Part shown: positions 1 to 4,236 of the stretch, one piece after another | How positions within the stretch are numbered: the first letter of the stretch is position 1 | Layout of the letters: each line of letters starts with the position of its first letter | Origin: Pirellulales bacterium | GTDB lineage: Bacteria > Planctomycetota > Planctomycetia > Pirellulales > JALHPA01 | DNA: 5,577 nucleotides | Reading direction: 5' to 3' | Assembly (NCBI GenBank): GCA_022842745.1 | Contig: JALHPA010000248.1 | Coordinates: 1 to 5,577 of the forward strand | The notes under the pieces: generated by a model | What the model was told of the DNA's origin: nothing | Database searches by the model: none | The model's input: the letters and a program-made list of their open reading frames with translations, nothing else | Program-made: the position numbers and the translations under genes

Positions 1-915
1 GCAAGCGATGCGCCGGTCCCCGGTCCGGTCATTGATATGCTGCGGCCGATTCCCAGCCGAACACCGCTGATGGATGTGTTGCGGACCGGGGCCAGCTACC
101 TGGCGCATTGGGATCCCGACGCAGCCGCGAACACCGTCGAGGCCAATCAACGGAAGGCGGAGCGGATGTTGGCGCGGTTGCCAGTGGTGCTGGCCGCCGG
201 ATACCGTTTGCAGCAAGGGAAGGAGCCTGCGCATCCCGACAAGCACCGAACGCTGGCGGGGAACCTACTGTGGATGTTGCGGCGAGCGGAGCCAAGCGAG
301 GGGATGGTTGAGGCGTTGGACGTTTCGCTGACGGTGTACGCCGAACACGAGTACAACGCTTCGACGTTTGCGGCCCGGCTGGTGACGAGCACGATGTCGG
401 ACTATCACTCGGCGATCACCGCGGCCATCGGCGCGCTGAAGGGTCCGTTGCACGGAGGGGCCAACGCGCGGGTAATGGACGTTTTGAATTCGGCGTCACA
501 GGCGGCGAACGCTCGAGATTGGGTGCGGCAGGCGATCGGGGAAAAGCGGCGGATCATGGGATTTGGCCACCGGGTCTATAAGCACGGAGATCCGCGGGCG
601 ATTTTTTTGAAGCCCTTGTGCGCGGCGCTGGCGGAAAAGACCGGGAACCAGCGAACCGAGGAATTGGCCGGTGCGATCGAGCAGGTGATGCGCGAGGAGA
701 AGGGCTTGCTGCCGAATGTCGATTGGCCCAGCGCCCGGCTGTACCACTATTTGGGCCTGCCGGCGGATATCTTTACGCCCCTGTTCGCGGTCGCTCGGGT
801 GGCGGGATGGTCGGCGCACATACTGGAGCAGGCCGCGCACAACCGCCTGATTCGGCCTTCCGGCCGGTACGTGGGACCGGCGCCGCGGTCGTGGAAGCCT
901 TTGTCTGAACGGTAG
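1..915 (+). CDS. gltA: Citrate synthase (or 2-methylcitrate synthase), C-terminal part, 5' end outside window
   Basis: This enzyme condenses acetyl-CoA with oxaloacetate to give citrate, the entry step of the TCA cycle in the cytoplasm. The frame is open from base 1, so the ATG at 37 is probably internal; 304 codons are visible. Compared with the roughly 370-residue Bacillus CitZ type, about 70 N-terminal residues are missing. Counting from the first visible codon, the family signatures are AEHEYNAST with His116, GPLHGGAN with His151, GFGHRVYKHGDPRA with His190, and PNVDWPSA with Asp241. The last three hold the classical catalytic His, His and Asp. The C-terminal NRLIRPSGRYVGP stretch matches the citrate/CoA-binding arginine region. 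The gene ends with TAG. The short CitZ-like form is shared by citrate and 2-methylcitrate synthases, and sequence alone does not separate them here. No prp genes are visible, so citrate synthase is the default reading. Confidence 0.95.
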   Translation, partial: ASDAPVPGPVIDMLRPIPSRTPLMDVLRTGASYLAHWDPDAAANTVEANQRKAERMLARLPVVLAAGYRLQQGKEPAHPDKHRTLAGNLLWMLRRAEPSEGMVEALDVSLTVYAEHEYNASTFAARLVTSTMSDYHSAITAAIGALKGPLHGGANARVMDVLNSASQAANARDWVRQAIGEKRRIMGFGHRVYKHGDPRAIFLKPLCAALAEKTGNQRTEELAGAIEQVMREEKGLLPNVDWPSARLYHYLGLPADIFTPLFAVARVAGWSAHILEQAAHNRLIRPSGRYVGPAPRSWKPLSER

Positions 916-963
916 GGGGCGCGGGGGATCGGTCCGCTGGGACGATCGCTTCGAAGATGTAGG

Positions 964-991
964 GATCCCGTGGAACGGGATCGAGCTCGAT
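964..991. repeat. Perfect 8-bp hairpin fused to a 12-bp palindrome in the citrate synthase-channel spacer
   Basis: GATCCCGT (964-971) and ACGGGATC (975-982) pair perfectly around a 3-base GGA loop. The right arm runs into the self-complementary ATCGAGCTCGAT (980-991). The structure lies about 50 bp after the citrate synthase stop and about 23 bp before the channel start codon. It has no T-run after it, so it is not a standard intrinsic terminator. It could be a transcript-end structure, a leader element of the channel mRNA or a protein-binding palindrome. The symmetry is seen directly; any role is inference. Confidence 0.5.
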
Positions 992-1013
992 TGGGAATGG
1001 AGTGGGAACCCCA

Positions 1014-1592
1014 ATGAATGGATGGATCGCGGACCTGACAGGGATGAGTTTGTGGGACGGGACCGCATGGGAGGCCACCACGGATCGGATCGCGCAGCAA
1101 GTGCCGCAGATCGTGATCGGGTCGCTGCTGGTCGGCTTGTTCTGGTTCGCCTCGAACGCGGTCCGCCGATTGATCAACCGGCTGGGAAGGCTGCGGCGGG
1201 TGAATGCCGACGCCGTCGGCATTCTGGCTGAGACGGCCAAGTGGAGCGTGGTGGCAATCGGCCTTGTGACCGGGCTGGGGACGGTCGGAATTGACGTCTC
1301 CGCGCTGGTGGCGGGACTGGGTCTGACCGGATTGGCGCTGGGTATTGCGCTGAAGGACGTGGTGTCGAATTCGATCGCCGGGATCATGATCTTGATCTAT
1401 CGGCCGTTCGCGCGGAACGACCGCATTTCCGTCACCAACCTGGAAGGGACGGTGGTGCAGATCGACTTGCGCTATACGACGCTGGAGCTGCCTGACCGGA
1501 AGATCTTGATACCGAATTCGAATCTGTTTACGAATTCGATCATCGTGTATCGCGGTGCTGCGCCGGTTCCGCGGGAGGGGGAGGAAGAGTGA
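1014..1592 (+). CDS. Short MscS-family mechanosensitive channel lacking the C-terminal cage domain
   Basis: This is an inner-membrane small-conductance mechanosensitive channel of the MscS superfamily, which releases solutes when membrane tension rises. The 192-residue product has a short N-terminal segment, TM1 at about 32-50, TM2 at about 74-93 and the pore helix TM3 at about 95-131. TM3 carries the family Gly/Ala pattern ending GLALGIALKDVVSN. The kink glycine of E. coli MscS (G113) aligns with Asp115, a change also found in other family members. A beta domain follows, with NDRISV, LEGTVVQI, TTLELPDRK and PNSNLFTNSIIVY. The protein ends about 13 residues later in an acidic tail, so the alpha/beta vestibule domain of the 286-residue E. 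coli protein is absent. The ATG at 1014 was chosen because GGAG lies 11 bases upstream; a GTG at 1002 in the same frame is an alternative that adds four residues. A stop codon at 960 rules out a longer start. Confidence 0.88.
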   Translation: MNGWIADLTGMSLWDGTAWEATTDRIAQQVPQIVIGSLLVGLFWFASNAVRRLINRLGRLRRVNADAVGILAETAKWSVVAIGLVTGLGTVGIDVSALVAGLGLTGLALGIALKDVVSNSIAGIMILIYRPFARNDRISVTNLEGTVVQIDLRYTTLELPDRKILIPNSNLFTNSIIVYRGAAPVPREGEEE

Positions 1593-1611
1593 GCTGCGGA
1601 ACGGAAACCAG

Positions 1612-1637
1612 GCCGCCGGCGTGCGGCTAAAACCGCA
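1612..1637. terminator. Overlapping weak stem-loops between convergent gene ends (possible bidirectional terminator)
   Basis: The 34-bp gap between the convergent channel and inositol oxygenase genes holds two mutually exclusive 5-bp stems: GCCGC (1612-1616) with GCGGC (1623-1627), and TGCGG (1622-1626) with CCGCA (1633-1637). The oxygenase stop codon lies in the loop of the second stem. Neither stem has a T-run, and 5-bp GC stems are common by chance in GC-rich DNA. The call rests mainly on the tail-to-tail position. Confidence 0.2.
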
Positions 1638-2526
1638 AGGTCGAGGGGAGATACTTCGCCAACAAGTCCTCGTAGTACGGCCGCAGTTCCGAGAGGCGCG
1701 GCGGCTGGGGGGACTTGGAGTACAGATCGTAGGGGTTGAACGCCCGGACCCAGTCGAACATGGCCTGGTCGTGGTCGTTCATTAAATGATCGTAGTCGCG
1801 CTCGCGATGGGCGGCGTAGAAGGAGTGGTAGCGGATCATGTAGAGGGCCGGCTCGGGCAGGTACGGCTTCATGATCTGGTACAGGTATTCGTCATGGCCC
1901 CAGGACATGTGGACGTTGTCCAAGCCGCAGTGCTGGGAATAGATTCCGCAGGGGGTCTGGTATTCCGGAACCTGGGAATCGGGATTGAGGGCGAAAAACT
2001 CGGGGTAGACGATCTTCTCGGAGTATCGGCAGCCCACGGGGAACGTGTCGCCGACGACGGCCCATTGCGGTTCTCCGAATAGGCAGAGGATCTTTCCCAG
2101 GTCGTGGATCAGGCCGGTCAGGACAAACCAATCGGGATGGCCGTCGGCGCGGATCGCCTCCGAGGTTTGCAGCAGGTGGTCCCATTGGGCCAGATCGATG
2201 TCCGGGTCGGAGTCGTCGACCAGGGTGTTTAGGTAGTCGAACGCTTCCCAGGGGGTCATTGTGCGGCGGTCGAACGATAAGAACTCGCGCTCTTTGGCGA
2301 GGACGAAATCGTAGGTCTGATGGGCGTGGTTCTGGCGGTAGAACTCTCGCACCGTGTCGCGGGCAGGCGTGTCGTAATTGCGATAGGCGTCCTTGTCCTT
2401 GGCGGGATCGGCCGGACGGTCGGCGTAAGGATACCGAGTGACAACAAATTGTTCCCAATCCTCTAGGTTCGCCAGGGGGCGATCGGTGGACTCGGCGGGG
2501 GGGGAGGGCGTCGGTTTGGGAGTCAT
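1627..2526 (-). CDS. MIOX: Myo-inositol oxygenase (di-iron, EC 1.13.99.1)
   Basis: This cytoplasmic enzyme cleaves the ring of myo-inositol with O2 to give D-glucuronate. It belongs to the MIOX branch of the HD-domain fold, best known from animals, plants and fungi. The 299-residue product aligns over nearly its whole length with the 285-residue mouse enzyme: YRNYDT, HAHQTYDFV, LVDDSDPD, LIHDLGK, LFGEPQWAVVGDTFPVGCR, HCGLD, MSWGHDEY, MIRYHSFY and FNPYDLYSK. The six iron ligands are present as His117, His141, Asp142, His211, His234 and Asp267, equivalent to mouse H98, H123, D124, H194, H220 and D253. Lys145 of the HDLGK motif matches the substrate-contacting lysine. The ATG at 2526 was chosen; a TTG at 2580 would add 18 poorly conserved residues and has no ribosome site either. 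Residues 1-20 are Pro/Ser-rich. No inositol transport or glucuronate genes are adjacent, so its pathway partners are unknown. Confidence 0.95.
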   Translation of the reverse strand: MTPKPTPSPPAESTDRPLANLEDWEQFVVTRYPYADRPADPAKDKDAYRNYDTPARDTVREFYRQNHAHQTYDFVLAKEREFLSFDRRTMTPWEAFDYLNTLVDDSDPDIDLAQWDHLLQTSEAIRADGHPDWFVLTGLIHDLGKILCLFGEPQWAVVGDTFPVGCRYSEKIVYPEFFALNPDSQVPEYQTPCGIYSQHCGLDNVHMSWGHDEYLYQIMKPYLPEPALYMIRYHSFYAAHRERDYDHLMNDHDQAMFDWVRAFNPYDLYSKSPQPPRLSELRPYYEDLLAKYLPSTLRF

Positions 2527-2593
2527 GGGAGGAGAGACGCAAGGGACCGGAAGCGAAAAGGGGCCGGTTTGGGCCAGCAATGCGAGCGGAACT

Positions 2594-2621
2594 ATCTTAA
2601 CATGGGAGCAGAGCTAGCCAA
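2594..2621 (-). promoter_or_regulatory. Possible sigma-70-like promoter for the inositol oxygenase gene
   Basis: Read on the minus strand, TTGGCT (2621-2616) and TAAGAT (2599-2594) are separated by 16 bases and match the -35 and -10 consensus at four of six positions each. Transcription would start near 2587, giving a leader of about 60 bases before the ATG at 2526. The element falls in the AT-richest part of the divergent spacer. The match is weak and promoter rules in planctomycetes are poorly defined. Confidence 0.2.
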
Positions 2622-2657
2622 GACAGGATTGCCAGGGAGGGGGATCGGCGCCGGTCG

Positions 2658-2688
2658 GGCGGACGGGTCAGAAACAGACCCGCCCGCC
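2658..2688. repeat. Strong GC-rich imperfect hairpin in the leader of the rRNA methyltransferase gene
   Basis: The arms 2658-2669 (GGCGGACGGGTC) and 2677-2688 (GACCCGCCCGCC) form a 12-bp stem with one A-C mismatch and a 7-base loop, AGAAACA. The right arm can instead pair locally: CCGCC (2684-2688) with GGCGG (2692-2696) across a GTT loop. It sits 41 bp upstream of the methyltransferase ATG in a divergent spacer. No plus-strand gene lies upstream to be terminated and no T-run follows. A leader structure controlling the methyltransferase is possible but unproven. Confidence 0.5.
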
Positions 2689-2729
2689 GTTGGCGGCTCG
2701 GGGATACCTTAAGACACCAAGTACGAGCC

Positions 2730-3893
2730 ATGATGCCTGCCGCTGGACGATTTTTGTTTACTACCTGCCAGGTTGGGGCGGAAGGAGCGCTCAAGGGCGA
2801 ATTGGCGCGGCGCTGGCCGGAGTTTCGGTTTGCGTATTCGCGGCCGGGGTTTGTGACGTTCAAGATTCCGCCGGAGCGGGAGCTGGCCGGGGATTTTGAC
2901 CTGCAGAGCGTGTTCGCGAGAGCGTATGGCTTGTCGTTGGGGCGGGTACGCGGAAAGAACGCAGAAGAGCTAGCCCGCGCAGCGGTGGAATTGCTCGATG
3001 CAGTGGGGCAAACGGAAGCCCAAGACGCCCAAGGGGGGACAGGAGGTGGTCGGACCGGCGGCGAGGTTGAATCGGTCGAAGCCCGGCCATCGTCGAGCAT
3101 CGATCTGGCATCGCCGCGTGAGGGTTGGCAGCGGCTGCATGTCTGGCAGCGGGACCCGGTCGAGATGGGGCATCATGGTTTTGAGCCGATGCGAACCACG
3201 CAGGTCGCTGAGGCAGAGCAGGCATTCACTCAGGCGGTGGGATTATCGGCGGAGCAGACGGGACTGGCCACGCCGGGGGAGCGGGTGCTCGACTGCGTGG
3301 TGATCGATGGGCAGGAATGGTGGCTGGGGTGGCATGTCGTGCGGTCGACGGCATCGCGATGGCCGGGAGGCATTTTTTCGCTCGAACCGACCGTAACGAT
3401 GGTGTCCAGGGCGTATCTAAAAATGCGCGAGGCATTGGCCTGGTCTCGGCTGCCGGTGCGGAAGCGGGAATGGTGGGTGGAGATCGGCAGCGCCCCCGGG
3501 GGGGCGAGCCAGGCGTTATTGGAACGAGGGCTGAACGTGATCGGGATCGATCCGGCGGAGATGGATCCGGAAATCTTGGCGCACCCCCATTTTGAACATT
3601 GGAAGAAGCGGGGGGCCGACGTGAAGCGGAGGGAGTTTGGGCGGGCGAAGTGGCTGTCGGTCGATGTCAACGTGGCCCCGAGTTACACGTTGGAAATGGT
3701 GGAGTCGATCGTGACGCACAAGGACGTCGCGGTGGAGGGACTGTTGCTGACGTTGAAATTGCTCGACTGGAACCTGGCAGCGGAAATTCCGGACTATCTG
3801 GCGCGAATTCGCGCCTGGGGTTATGAAAAAGTCCGCGCCCGGCAACTCAGCCACAATCGGCAGGAGATCTGCGTCGCGGCGCTGCGATCTTGA
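2730..3893 (+). CDS. rlmM: RlmM-like 23S rRNA 2'-O-ribose methyltransferase (FtsJ/RrmJ fold)
   Basis: This is a SAM-dependent RNA ribose methyltransferase; E. coli RlmM 2'-O-methylates C2498 of 23S rRNA. The 387-residue product has an N-terminal RlmM/THUMP-like part (about 8-90: TTCQVGAEGALKGEL, RPGFVTFK), a Gly/Glu-rich linker (about 92-125) and a C-terminal Rossmann methyltransferase. SRAYLKMREAL holds Lys231, EIGSAPGGASQ (251-261) is the SAM-binding motif I, WLSVDVNVAP holds Asp312, LLLTLKLLDW holds Lys343 and RQLSHNRQEICV holds Glu379. Together these give the K-D-K-E catalytic tetrad of the FtsJ family. The C-terminal ARQLSHNRQE closely resembles ARQLYHDREE of E. coli RlmM (366 residues). 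The start is ATG-ATG at 2730/2733 with only a weak GAG upstream, so either may be used. The gene diverges from the inositol oxygenase gene. Exact target specificity in this organism is inferred from the family. Confidence 0.85.
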   Translation: MMPAAGRFLFTTCQVGAEGALKGELARRWPEFRFAYSRPGFVTFKIPPERELAGDFDLQSVFARAYGLSLGRVRGKNAEELARAAVELLDAVGQTEAQDAQGGTGGGRTGGEVESVEARPSSSIDLASPREGWQRLHVWQRDPVEMGHHGFEPMRTTQVAEAEQAFTQAVGLSAEQTGLATPGERVLDCVVIDGQEWWLGWHVVRSTASRWPGGIFSLEPTVTMVSRAYLKMREALAWSRLPVRKREWWVEIGSAPGGASQALLERGLNVIGIDPAEMDPEILAHPHFEHWKKRGADVKRREFGRAKWLSVDVNVAPSYTLEMVESIVTHKDVAVEGLLLTLKLLDWNLAAEIPDYLARIRAWGYEKVRARQLSHNRQEICVAALRS

Positions 3894-3897
3894 TTGG

Positions 3898-3921
3898 AGC
3901 GATATAGCGACACAGCGACAC
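3898..3921 (+). repeat. Three-unit 8-bp tandem repeat after the methyltransferase stop
   Basis: AGCGATAT (3898-3905) is followed by two identical copies of AGCGACAC (3906-3913 and 3914-3921). The first unit differs at two positions, both T for C. The array starts four bases after the methyltransferase stop codon. It is too short to call a functional iteron set and may be simple slippage. Confidence 0.55.
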
Positions 3922-3981
3922 CGGAACGCGGCGACGCAGCAGACTATCCTGCGGGCGCAGGGCACGACGACTAGGGTTGTA

Positions 3982-3999
3982 TTTCCCGTATTTGGGAAA
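3982..3999. repeat. Short inverted repeat TTTCCC / GGGAAA
   Basis: TTTCCC (3982-3987) and GGGAAA (3994-3999) form a 6-bp stem with a 6-base GTATTT loop, 88 bp after the methyltransferase stop. It could help end that transcript or be an operator-like site, but it is weak and lacks a following T-run. Confidence 0.25.
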
Positions 4000-4225
4000 G
4001 CCATTCGGCGGCGCCCTTTGACTGGCGCGATACTTGCATGGGCGGTCTCTGGGATTGGTCGCCGTGCTTCGCTTGGAGTTGCTCTTGCTCGGTTTTCTTC
4101 GTGGATCCGCGGGAAGAGATCAAAAGCGGCGGTTGTTGTTTGTCTTGAAAGGGTCTTTGGGGGAGCGGCGAACTGGATCAAATGGATCGCGCGCCGTATC
4201 GTTATGATGACAAGTCGCGTTAGCC

Positions 4226-4234
4226 GGAGAAGGG
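4226..4234 (+). promoter_or_regulatory. Strong Shine-Dalgarno that fixes the start of the secreted repeat protein
   Basis: GGAGAAGGG lies just before the ATG at 4237, with seven bases between GGAG and the start codon. It is the best ribosome binding site in the window. It favours 4237 over the in-frame ATGs at 4204 and 4207, which have no purine-rich site and would place an arginine-rich stretch before the signal peptide. Confidence 0.7.
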
Positions 4235-4236
4235 TT

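Larger units (their letters stand above)
3894..4236. other. 343-bp intergenic region without a convincing gene
   Basis: No coding sequence with recognisable family features or a good start was found here. The frame of the downstream secreted-protein gene is open right across the gap, but it contains no ATG or GTG before 4204 (only a TTG at 4018), so the openness is probably a base-composition effect. The region holds an 8-bp tandem repeat at its left end, a small TTTCCC/GGGAAA inverted repeat at 3982-3999, and a T-rich stretch around 4131-4157. It presumably carries the methyltransferase transcript end and the promoter of the secreted-protein gene, but neither could be placed with confidence. 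Confidence 0.5.

Noticed and set aside
496..1068. 190-codon antisense frame over the citrate synthase end
   Set aside because: It runs opposite the catalytic region of citrate synthase and its product looks like Arg/Pro-rich shadow sequence.
1366..1540. Several GAATTC(GA) copies in the channel gene as a repeat
   Set aside because: They arise from Asn-Ser codons (AAT TCG) in conserved motifs, not from a DNA-level repeat.
2527..2580. TTG start at 2580 extending the inositol oxygenase by 18 residues
   Set aside because: The extension is not conserved, has no Shine-Dalgarno, and the ATG at 2526 already gives a product longer than the mouse enzyme.
3493..3504. C5G7 run in the methyltransferase as a phase-variation site
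   Set aside because: It encodes the conserved APGGA of SAM-binding motif I, so the protein sequence and GC-rich codon choice explain it.
4038..4148. 36-codon plus-strand frame in the spacer (MGGLWDWSPC...)
   Set aside because: It has no ribosome binding site, an odd Cys/Trp-rich composition and no known match.
4203..4208. TATGAT as a -10 box for the secreted protein gene
   Set aside because: It matches five of six consensus bases, but no -35-like hexamer lies 16 to 18 bases upstream, and it overlaps the alternative ATG codons.
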